Below, one piece after another: positions 45,835 to 56,200 of a stretch of DNA of 64,000 bases. Position 1 is the stretch's first letter, and every line of letters starts with the position of its first letter. The DNA is from Mangifera indica (Eukaryota > Streptophyta > Magnoliopsida > Sapindales > Anacardiaceae), in contig NC_058155.1 of assembly GCF_011075055.1 (NCBI RefSeq), forward strand, positions 5,661,537 through 5,725,536, written 5' to 3'. The translations under genes were made by a program, and so were the position numbers. Below the pieces are notes generated by a model. That model was not told the DNA's origin. It made no database searches and saw nothing but the letters and a program-made list of their open reading frames with translations.

Positions 45835-46043
45835 ATGGAAAAAAGTATTTGTAGTACAAACACATTATTTTAAACATTAGAAGAACAAATTCCAAATGTT
45901 TATGAAAATTTGAAAGCACTCTAGAGTTGTATTATTGAAGAAATTCCGAAATTCTTTGAACAGGTTCCTCCACTCTTTTCCATTGTGCCCAAGAAACGAT
46001 TGTAAATTGTGATTAGACCTATTGCCAATTTGAAAGTGTTAAG
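45835..46043 (+). pseudogene. Relic of an unknown protein-coding exon
   Basis: One frame from an ATG reads sensible protein interrupted by three stops: MEKSICSTNTLF, then TLEEQIPNVYENLKAL, SCIIEEIPKFFEQVPPLF and IVIRPIANLKVLR. It ends at a GTAAGC donor-like site. No change of frame is needed. I do not recognise the family. It may be the decayed first exon of a gene or part of a transposon. Confidence 0.4.
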
Positions 46044-46184
46044 GTAAGCATTTTGTGGCATGTATTTTAATTCATATATATATTTAAGTGTTGTTTGCTT
46101 GTCGTTTTTTGCAATATATAAGAAAGTTTTAGATTTAAGTTGAGTTTATTGATAGGGAGTGAAATGGGTTGTTAAAGTGTTTCT

Positions 46185-46955
46185 TTCTAATGTAAAATTT
46201 TTGCAAATCTCCTTGTTACAATGAGTCTTCAACAAAGAAAGAATTGAAACACTTTTAATTCCGAAAACAACATTGTGTAATAATATTTCAATACAAAAGG
46301 AAATATGTAAATACAAGACTTTGGCCAAAAAAATGCTTAATCTTATTTATCCAAAACATATTTCAAAAATCACATAAAAAAATATGTGTCATCATAGTTA
46401 TGCCATTATTTAACAAAATGTAACAATGCTCATATGTGATACTAGTGTTTTAAAAGTCATATTAAACCGACCAATTTAACTAAATCAGTGATAAATCAAA
46501 ACTAGGACATGGCTTAAACTTATCGTAGCCATCAAACTAAATTGACCCAAGGTTAATTGTGTGAATCATATTAGATTGTGATTCAACTGTTAAATCAAAT
46601 TATCCAAGCATCATGTTGACATTAGTATAACTAAAATCTATTTTAAAATATTAATCATATTATAATGATATCATTGATTTACTTGACTGGTTAATTCAAT
46701 AAACTTAGAGACCAGCTTTTTAGTTAGGTCCAGACCCGATTTATGTCTAAAAATATTGTATGATACATAGTTGAAGACATAAAATTTGAGATAAATAGTA
46801 ATTTATCTACATCTCAAGGTCTCATATAGGAACATATCATTTGGGATATGTTTTTTTGGTCACATCATTTCAGAAATAGTAGCACATATAGTAATAGTCA
46901 AAATATATTATTTATGGTTAGAAAAGACAACAAAGAATACTAAACATTTAGGTTT
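46185..46955 (+). repeat. Direct local duplication, copy 1
   Basis: Aligns with 49,335-49,770 in the same orientation. Shared words are AATGTAAAATTTTTGCAAAT / CATGTAATTTGCAAATCTC, GTCTTCAACAAAGAAAG, TTCAATACAAAAGGAAATAT and AACAAAGAATACTAAACATT. This copy contains about 330 extra bases (46,445-46,775), possibly another insertion. Confidence 0.65.
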
Positions 46956-47217
46956 TGGATTCAATAATAACTTTGACTAAAGGAGAAGCCCAATGCCTAA
47001 TTAAGCATACAATAATTTTTCCATTAAAATTTACCATAAAAGTTCAATACATGGTCAAATAAACATCAATAAATTACTATAGATGGAATAACATTGTTAT
47101 AAGGTTCTGGTTTGTGGACTTTAAATTCACTCTTTCATTTTCTTTTAACCTCAGGAAGATCAAAATTCATCTCTCAATTCTTGCAGATTTTGCCCTTTCT
47201 AATAATCAGTAACAAGC

Positions 47218-47640
47218 ATGAATTCATTCAACAAGCTTATCTTGTTCATGATTCTCCTACTTCCATACATGATTATGTGCGATGCTGCTTTTTTCCATCG
47301 ACCTAGTAGAACTTTAAGTGTCCTTAATGGTTTGGAAACTACTGGTGAGCGCATTACCGCGGATTGCAAGCTCAGCTTTGGGTTGCGCCAGCCAGCGCTC
47401 ATTCATAACATTATTGCTAAAGGTGAGACTATGAATTATCATTTTCGAGATGGATTTTTTCCACCAAGTTGTAATGCAGTTTTCTTTTTTTTGGTCAGAA
47501 CCATAACATCAAAATCTTCGACTCGAACATAGATGATTGTAGACAATGCTAATGGATCATTACTTCACAATATAATCTTGGTGCATGAATCCGATGGTTG
47601 GTACTCATACTTGTCTTCCATGGACCAAGTAATGTCATGT
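47218..47640 (+). pseudogene. S1-type self-incompatibility protein homologue (SPH), frame-broken
   Basis: Small secreted plant protein of the S1/SPH family. ATG at 47,218, a signal peptide (NKLILFMILLLPYMIMCDA), then the SPH core ITADCKLSFGLRQPALIHNI and GETMNYHFRDGFFPPSCNAV. At the T-run near 47,480-47,490 the frame is lost. The expected continuation appears in another frame (NIKIFDSNIDDCRQC, with the C-x-x-C motif), followed by a stop before the expected Trp. The last conserved part (ESDGWYSY) is in yet another frame. The long T-run makes a sequencing error possible, but with two or more lesions I call a pseudogene. A truncated 104-aa product would still be made if expressed. Confidence 0.72.
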
Positions 47641-47659
47641 ACTTTCTTCTTGTTTATTT

Positions 47660-48920
47660 TTATTTTTAAAGAAAGCTTGACAAACTGAATAAAATGGTAA
47701 TATTGACCTTGTTTGATGTAGTCTAGGTTTTAAATCAATCAGGATAAATCGTGCATATTTTTTCTCCTTAATTTATTGTATACTATTTGTTTTATTACTC
47801 TCATACACAATCTCTGATCCATTTTCTATAATCATTATGTTGGTGCAACACAGGCTTTAAGATACATGTGTTTTAAAATTTTTTACTGCAGCTCAACTCT
47901 GTAATTTTCCCCGGTATGGGCATTTGAGTCTTTTCTTGATCAAGATATCTTTAACTAAGTACATAATCTCAAGGTTATTCAGTCGATTGAATTTATGTGA
48001 ATTTTATTTGACTGTTTATCTATTTTAACCCTAAGATAGAGAAATTTTATTGTATATTTGAGTATTTCTCTATCTTAATACTATTTTGTTGATTTGTTTT
48101 ATAGACCCAAGTGTCATTTGAACAAACATTCATTAGGTCTCTAACATCCTATGATGCATAAAATAAGTCTTAAATACAACATATCAAGACAACACATTTA
48201 TCACACAAACTATAAACATAACCAACCGGATTTGATCAAACTTCCCATATCCATCTTATAACTCACTATAGGCTTTAACCTCTTAATTTATATAATTGCT
48301 CATGATCAATTTAAATAGATAAAATCACCAAAAAATACCACAACATTCAACATAATGGATTTACAACATAATACATAACTCTTTATACCCGTATGTGCAT
48401 AAACATTCACACAAATCCATTTATTCTTTTTTTGTTTTGGCAATTAACCATATACCCTTTCTCGATTTACCAAACCATGAAATATCATCCAAGAATCAAA
48501 TTAGCACTACATTTTACAAAAATATAAATCAAGTTTTCCTACTTACTTGGACTCTAACAACTAAACGATTCATTATACATAAAACCTTCTCTTTCTTAAT
48601 TAGCTACTAGCCGAAAATCCTTTTCTTCTTGTCGAAAGAAGCACTCTAGGTCTCTCTCCTCTCACTTAGCAAGAAAACTAGATAAGAGGAATTTGAAGAT
48701 TTATGGGATAATGATCTCAAAATCCCATATATGCCTTTTATAAACTCTCATGAGATAATTGACTACATGGGTGTGCATATTAGGCATCCATGGTGTGCAA
48801 TGCAACAAATGAATAGACATGCATAATTCATGAGGAATCGTTCACCTGCTTAAAATTTCAAAATAAACATGTATTCATATTCTTATGTCTCAAATACATA
48901 TATCCATAAATACATGTAAA
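47660..48920. other. Intergenic stretch downstream of the S1 relic
   Basis: No gene recognised. AT-rich; the part from about 48,100 to 48,760 has a CATA/AACA-rich, LTR-like composition but no paired repeat was found. Confidence 0.4.
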
Positions 48921-48924
48921 AAGA

Positions 48925-49100
48925 TCATTTTACCCTTGAGATATATCTAAGAGTGTTAATTGTAGCCTTCCCATGATCAATTTCATGATTACTTTGATAT
49001 ATGCCCAACATTCCTACTTCAAAAGTTATATCCGATCTTGTGCAAGTCCATGGATACATTAAACCTCTAAAGGCATTAGGAGTTGATTCCATTTTTTTTT
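48925..49100 (-). pseudogene. Ty1/copia reverse transcriptase/RNase H remnant
   Basis: Minus-strand frame with FRGLMYPWTCTRSDITFEVG and LGIYQSNHEIDHGKATINTL. This is the copia segment before RNase H, usually GSLMYAQ-CTRPDIAF-VG...GRYQSNPG-DHWKA. An isolated fragment; no LTRs were identified. Confidence 0.75.
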
Positions 49101-49334
49101 TTATTTGGCTATAGTTCGTTTTTTGGATATTGCATGAGACTGAATTTATCACCTTTTTTTATGGAAACAACCACGGGTGAACATTTACTCATTGAAAATT
49201 TCAAGAATTGTACTTATATATACTTTCTAAGGTAGACTTATAATTCTTTATGATATTTTTCTAAATAATTTTATTTTGATAACATAAAAGCTTGTCTCAT
49301 ATCTTTCATCTCAAAATTCTTTGGGAGAAAATCT

Positions 49335-49770
49335 TTTCTCTCATGTAATTTGCAAATCTCTTTTTTTTCAAACAAGTCTTCAACCAAGAAAGACTTGAAA
49401 CAAATTTTAATTCGAAAATAACATTTTATAATATATTTCATTGCATAAGAAATATATAAATATAAGACTTTGACCCTTAAAAATATACATAATCTTATTT
49501 TATTAAATCATTAATAATGTGTCATCGTATGTTTATCATTTTTTTAAACAAAATATAATAGCTTTCATATGTCATACATCATTTGGGATGTGAAATTTGA
49601 GATAGATAATTTTACTCTTGCTTTTAATTATTTATATATAAAGGTCATAGATAATTACACATCATTTGAGATATGAATTTTTTAGATGCTTTTTAAAATG
49701 AGTAATATTATTCAAAATATATTATAGATATTTAGAAAACTAACAAAGAATACTAAACATTTGAAAATTT
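49335..49770 (+). repeat. Direct local duplication, copy 2
   Basis: Partner of 46,185-46,955, same orientation. The two copies bracket the S1 relic and the copia fragment. Confidence 0.65.
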
Positions 49771-49810
49771 TGCCCTAATGTTAAAATTTATTAATGGTAA
49801 ATTATTAATG

Positions 49811-49940
49811 GCCGAATGACTATGTCCCTCTCAAGGTTTAATGAAATGACAATTCCCAGCATTTAAGTTTGAAAAAGTATTTTCCACCCATTTGTCAAAG
49901 TCATCCGTTAGTTTTAATTGTCAAAAGTATTGTGTCATTT
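49811..49940. mobile_element. Half of a MULE-family element
   Basis: Begins GGCCGAATGACTATGTCCCT and continues with the usual left arm (AATGAAATGACAATTCCCAG, GTTAGTTTTAATTGTCAAAA), then breaks off. No right end present. Confidence 0.55.
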
Positions 49941-49969
49941 TGTCCAAATATTATAATAGTACTAATATA

Positions 49970-50170
49970 GATAAAGTTAATAATTTTTAATACAGCCTGT
50001 TAATCTAACTTGACACGATATGAAAAAATCAAATTAAGGTTGAGTTTTTTTCACATATATGTTAATTTGGGTCAACCTGACACGACTTAAAACAAAATAA
50101 AAGCATCCTAGGGTTGACACAAAAATAATCTAAATTAACTTGAACTAACCCGAATGCTTAGGGTAGTTCA
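49970..50170. repeat. Dispersed repeat R, partial copy 4
   Basis: Shares AATTTTTAATACAGCCTGTT, GACACGATATGAAAAAATC and GACACAAAAATAATC with the other R copies. Confidence 0.6.
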
Positions 50171-51467
50171 AATCATCTCTAACATACATATATAAAAACT
50201 TTCACATAATCCTTCAAAACACATGATTAACATACTAAATCTCATCACCATCATATTTGCAATACATAACATTCATTAAGCAACAATAACAAGGATCAAT
50301 TTAATCATCCTTGATTCCCATCAGATCCTCTATCAAATAATGGCAAAGGGTAAACCCTTCAGTCCACAATAATCACATATCATATAAGAGGTTGAGAGAA
50401 TCCTACTTACTTGATAATTCTACTACAAGAAAATCAAATTTCATGAGTTGATAATTTGGGCAAGCTAGCCCACAAAAAAGTCCATAAAGGCATGACCCAC
50501 CATGTTGGTTGTGCCTTGAGCTTTCAAATTTCATAGGTTGAAACAACTCTCTAAGGTTCGCATTTTTTTGAACCTTGGCCTGACATGGCCCATGGCACAA
50601 TAAGTCATGGCAATTTTGACACAGTCTCTTGATAGTTCTAATAATGCTCTCTAACATTGCATCCACCATACACTTGTACTTGTTACCACCGTAACTTATG
50701 ATGTATCACTAGCTTATTCAACTTTGATAGTACATCCATTACCCACATACTTAGTAGCCTTATATGAAAACTTGTGTGTAACACATTATACCACATTTAT
50801 GTCAACAATTGAATGTCATTGATACCTATGGAAACAACTCTTTAAGGCATGTCTATAGAATCAAAATATTTATAAACTTACGTCTAACACATCATACCAC
50901 TTTTAACCACCCCTAAACCTTCAATAATATTTATATTAATAATAAACCAACACAACAACACAAAATCATCATAACTTTGAGATAACACAATTGAAGTTCA
51001 TATTCATATCTATATCAATGACAGTCATAAGATTAGATTTGTTAATTATTTTCATATAATTCCCTTCAAATATAAATATTTAATTAATAACCCCTATAAA
51101 ATACTAGCAACCCACCTTAGTAGGTATAATATCTCATCAAATTATAATGGAGATTATTAGGGTGAAATGAATTTTTTTTTCAATAAAATAATATGCACTA
51201 AGAATGGATATTAATTTATATGGTAACTATGATTTTATTAGAAATAAATTAATGTTTAATCACTTAACATATCATTAGTAAACATAAATTAATATTTATT
51301 TTGAATGTATATTCTTGGGTTGGGAATAAATTTTCTTTGCAACTAAGAAAATTAGAATAGACAATTGACAATAATGGGTATGCATGGAAGTATTTGAGTT
51401 CTGAGAGGACCTGAGTCAACATAAACAACATTATCCACATGTTCGGGCTTTTCTCCTTTTTATTTCT
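50171..51467. other. Intergenic stretch without a supported gene
   Basis: AT-rich; a GGCCTGACATGGCCCATGG-type patch near 50,450-50,630 recalls the repeat at 40.93-41.12 kb. The minus-strand open frame at 50,403-50,669 has no domain I recognise and is probably repeat-derived. Confidence 0.45.
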
Positions 51468-52484
51468 TGCCAAAAGACTTATTCCCACCAAAGGTATAGT
51501 GAAATACTTATCCATCCATTAGTTTTGATAGTTATAATTAAGGGTAAAATTGTTATTTAGAAATTTTTATTTAAATAAAGAAAAAATGATTTTTTTTTAA
51601 GCCCTTAGTTTTAAAAATAATCATTTCCCCCTAATTTATTTAAACAAACAAAAATTAATTTTGTTTTTTTCCCCTTTAGTTCTAAAAACTAACTATTTTT
51701 CTCCAACTTAATTTTAAAAAAAAATCTTTTACCGCAGTATACATATTTTTAGGGTTTTATGTTTTAGAATAAATGTCGCCTCCTCAAACTTTGAAACATT
51801 ACATTTACACTCCAAAAACTCCATTTCATCTTTCCAGCAGCCATTCTTCCTAGTGTCCCTCTTTGATAGTATCTCTCCTCTCTCCTTGGTGGTTATTCAA
51901 TGGCAAAACCATCGAAAATCTAATCAAAATGGTTAAATTTTTGCACATGGATTTGTGCAAAAAACACACATATTTGTGCAACAATCTATATGTCGATGAT
52001 GCACAAATCTGTCAAATGACATCCTATAAAGTAGGCGTCATCCATGCAATGTTGTTCAACTAATCTATGTGTCCCCAACACATAGATCGTTGCATAGATC
52101 TGTGTGATTTTCGCATAGATCCAAGAAAATATGGCTATTTTGGTCTAATTTTCAATAGTTTCATGCTAGAAACCACCATGGAGGAAGGGGAGATGTTGTC
52201 GGAGAAGAGCGCTGGGAAGAAAAATCATCGAAAAGATGAAATGAATTTTTGGGACGTAAATGTAATGTTTTAAAGTTCGAGTTAAGGAGAAATGATTAGT
52301 TTTTAAAATTAAAGGGGAAAAAAGAAATAACTTTCCTTTGTTTAAATAAAAATCTTTGAATAATGATTTTATCCTTGACTGTAACAATCAAAACTAACGA
52401 ATGAGTAAGTATTTGAGTTTTCAAAAGTTAGCAGGGGTCAACTGGGTTTTCACTATACCTTGGGTGGGACTAAGTTATTTGGCC
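51468..52484. mobile_element. MULE-family element, 1.0-kb copy
   Basis: Ends TGCCAAAAGACTTATTCCCA and, right complement, GGCCAAATAACTTAGTCCCA. Arms as in the other copies. The core (51,900-52,150) is a different palindrome-rich block with repeated CACAAAT / ATTTGTGCA motifs. Flanks share only TTTCTT, so the target duplication is uncertain. Small open frames inside are not convincing genes. Confidence 0.75.
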
Positions 52485-52650
52485 TTTCTTTTTTAATAAA
52501 TCAAAACTTTTTCTCTTTATAAAAAGTTCCGTTTTTTATTTGACTTTTAAAAGAATGTGATGACATTTTAAAATCTTTTTCAAACCACACAAGAAACCTA
52601 GATGTTGTCCGTACAGTGATGACTACTTGTTTGAAAAGGGGAGCGACGTC

Positions 52651-53181
52651 ATGAAGAGGAGACCGAAGACTTTTCTTTTCTTCCTTGAGACACCAAACGG
52701 CTTAATGGGAATGGAATAAATGAGCAAATGTCTTTTGGGCTCCTTAATATGCTTTTAAAAAGTATCCCAAACAAAACGCAATATAGATTCCTTGTTACTT
52801 CATGAAGAGGAGACTGAAGAATTTTTCTTTTCTTCCTCGGGACCTCAAACGGCGGAATGGGAACGGAATAAATGAGCAAATGACTTTTGGGCTCTTTAAT
52901 ATGCTTTTAAAAAGCATCCCAAACAAAATGCAATGTTAAATGTGTTAGTATCTTTTGAAGTGGAAGTAAGTACTATGGATTACTTGTTAATTCATGAAGA
53001 GGAGACTGAAGACTTTTCTTTTCTTCCTTGAGACATCAAACGGCTGAAGGGAATGGAATAAATGAGCAAATGAATTTTGGGCTCTCTAATATGCTTTTAA
53101 AAAGTATCCCAAGCAAAACGCAATGTTAAATTTGTTAGTCTTTTGAAGTGGAAGTAAGTACTATAGATTCCTTGTTTCTTC
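52651..53181 (+). repeat. Three tandem 151-192 bp units upstream of the helicase gene
   Basis: Units at 52,651-52,801, 52,802-52,993 and 52,994-53,181. Each begins ATGAAGAGGAGAC and contains TTTTCTTTTCTTCC, ATAAATGAGCAAATG and TTAATATGCTTTTAAAAAG-type words. Unit 1 lacks about 40 bases (GTTAAATGTGTTAGTATC...GGAAGTAAGTACTATG) that units 2 and 3 share. The array ends 107 bases before the helicase start codon, so it occupies the promoter. Confidence 0.92.
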
Positions 53182-53287
53182 ATTGCATTTGCACGGTGTT
53201 TTCTTCCTACTGAAGTAAGCTAGTTGTCTCTCATTAGTAAAGCTACTTCATTTGACTGTGTAATTCTCAGAAGAAGGATTAACGGAT

Positions 53288-56200
53288 ATGATGATGGAAG
53301 GTGAAGGTAGTAGTAGCAGCAAGAATAGAGGAGTTCAAAATCGTGACGATGGCTTCATTAATACTCTCTTTTCTTGGTCTCTTGATGACATTTGTAACGA
53401 AAATCTTTTCAGTCATAAGGTTTGCTTTCTTTACTCTTCATTTTCAGTAACTAGTAAATTTTAATAAAGAAACTCATATTTTATATTTATATCCCTAGGA
53501 CAAACCAGTTAATAATTTTCATTTCACGAAAATGTCAACTGGGTAATAGCTATTGTTCGATGTTATGTTTGTTTGGCTTTTTAATTGTTACGTTCGGCAT
53601 TTCCCTTTGGCCAAATAACTATTTCCCACCCAAGGTTTGATGTTTTCTCAAGTTTCTATCCTTTAACTATGGAAACATCAAACATCCACCCATGGTCGGT
53701 TAAATTTAACAAAACCCTAACCCCTGAAAATTTAATCTCATTTCCTCCCCTAAAAGTTTAAAAACTAACATTTTTTCCCTAAGCTAAGTTTGAAAAGATC
53801 GCATTTCCCCCTCTAGGGTTTATTTCCAAACCCTTTCACTTTTGCCGGCGTCATCGCCAACCGTCTTCCCCTCTCGATGGCCCCCCTCAACTCCACCCCA
53901 ACCCATCTGGCGCAGAGAGAAGTCGTCTGGGAAGAGAAATCGTCTTCCCAGACGACAACGACTGGGAAGACGAAGTTCTTCGTCTTCCCAGACCAAGTTC
54001 TTCGTCTTCCACGGCTTCTCCGACTCTGATCGGGATTCCAAATGGGAGGAAAGAGATCACCGGAAGGAGAGGATGCTTCGGGAGGGAGAGGTCGTCGGCA
54101 ATGGAGCCGGAGATGTCGCCGGAGATTTCAAAACGAAACCCTAGGGTGAAACTGCGATTTTTTAAAACTTAGGCTGTGGGAAAATTTTAGTTTTTAAAGT
54201 TTAGGAGGGCAAAATTAGATTGTATTTTAGTTTATTTTTAATATTATAGAGAAAATAACGTTTTTACCCTTACTACCGTTAGAGTTTTGTTAAATTTAAC
54301 CAGCCATGGGTGGGTGTTTGGTGTTTCCATAGTTAAAGGGTGAAAATTTGAGAAAACATCAAACATTGGGTGGGAAAAGTGATTTGGCCTTTCCCTTTTA
54401 ATCATCTGTAATGTTCAGTTGTCTATGAAAATGAAGCAATGTTTTTAACTGCGGCATTGGCTTGTCCCGCTCATTCTTGTGTAAATGTTGGGGATGTTCC
54501 TCTCTTATTAGTGCAGTGCGGGCTTACAAAAAGAAATACTTGTAGTTTGTTTTCTTTTTTTTTAATTTTTTTTTTTTTTGGCAAAGGTTGATCTCATTCA
54601 GCAACAAGCTTTAGATGAGATTTCTCTTTACTTTCTAGTGCTTTCATCTTATGTTCAAGTTCATGCTGGCTGAAAATGGCTTAATTGATATTTTATTTCT
54701 GAATTGAGTAATTGTTTTATTCCTTTCAGGTGGAAAAAATTCCGGAATCATTTGAATCTGTCACTCAGTATTTGGCGTCATTTGTTTATCCTTTGTTGGA
54801 AGAAACACGAGCACAACTGTTTTCACCTATGGAGACCATTTCAAGAGCACCTTATGCTAAGGTGGATGTTTTTAGGCCCCATGGATCTGAGTTATTAGAT
54901 GTTAAGATTGATTACTGGAGGAACAGGTTCAGTAACAATGGTAAAGAGCCATATAAAACTTTGCCGGGGGATATTTTAATTTTAGCAGATGCGAAACCTG
55001 AAACTATTTCCGACTTGGAGAGGGTTGGTAGAATGTGGTCTTTTCTATCAGTCATGAAAATCGCTGAGGATGATATTGATAGCACTTCTACTTACTTTAA
55101 AGTGAAGGCTTCAAAAAGCACCCAGCAGTTTGATGGAGAGAAATCATTGTTTGTGATTTTCTTGGCAAATATTACTCCTAACAGAAGAATATGGAAATCC
55201 TTGAACATGTCTCGAAATTTGAGGATAATCAATGAAGTTTTATGCAGGAATTCTGTGGTAAGTTTTCTGAAGATGATTTACTTATAAATACTTATTCTTG
55301 CTGACATACATTATGTAGTTTTTGATTGAGACTTGCATGTTGAATGACAGTTGGAGGAAAGCTGCCAAGTCTGTTCTGAACTGAATGGAGGCATCTTATA
55401 TGAGAAATTTGGTAGTGGTTTATCATCAACATTGAATGATTCACAATTGAATGCAGTTCTTGCCTGTCTTGATGGAGTGCGTTGTGATCACAAGTCCTCT
55501 GTGCAACTTATATGGGGTCCCCCTGGAACAGGGAAAACTAAAGCTGTTAGTATGCTTCTCTTTACGCTGTTGAAAACAAAATGCAGAACCCTTACTTGTG
55601 CCCCGACGAATGTTGCAATTACAGAAGTTGCTTCTCGTGTTCTGAAGCTGCTGAAAGAATCGATTAAAACTGATGACTCTGGAAGTGAGACTCTGTTGCT
55701 TCCTCTTGGAGATATTCTCTTGTTTGGGAGTAATGAGAGACTCAAAGTTGGTCAAGAAATAGAAGAAATATATTTGGATTATCGCGTCAAAAAGCTTTCA
55801 GAGTGTTTTGGTACGCTGACTGGCTGGAGGCATTGCTTCTCATCCATGATGGATTTACTTGAAGATTGTGTTTTTCAGTATCACATTTTCTTGGAGAATA
55901 AATTGATAAAGAAGAGAGAAAGCATTGACAAAAATGAAGTCAAAGAGAATTACAGCAATATGGAAATGGAACGTGACAATGAGGAGTTTAAATCATTTCT
56001 TGAATTTGTGAGACATAGATTTAAACATACTGCCACTCCTCTTAGAAATTGTATATTTATCTTCTGCACTCATATACCCAAAAGTTTCATTTTGGAAAGT
56101 AACTTTCAAAATATGGTAGATCTTATCAGTTTACTTGATTCTTTCGAAACTTTGTTGTTTCAAAAAAATGTAGTTTCTGACGAGCTGCAAGAGCTCTTTT

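Noticed and set aside
51863..52273. Two adjacent open frames that could be a small gene
   Set aside because: Inside the MULE core with repeated CACAAAT words; no similarity to any family I know.
51459..52493. 9-bp target duplication for the 51.5-kb MULE copy
   Set aside because: Only TTTCTT is shared and with an offset; not convincing.
53842..54144. 100-codon open frame with Arg/Ser-rich protein inside helicase intron 1
   Set aside because: Lies wholly in the palindromic core of a MULE; composition follows GAAGA/TCTTC repeats, no domain.
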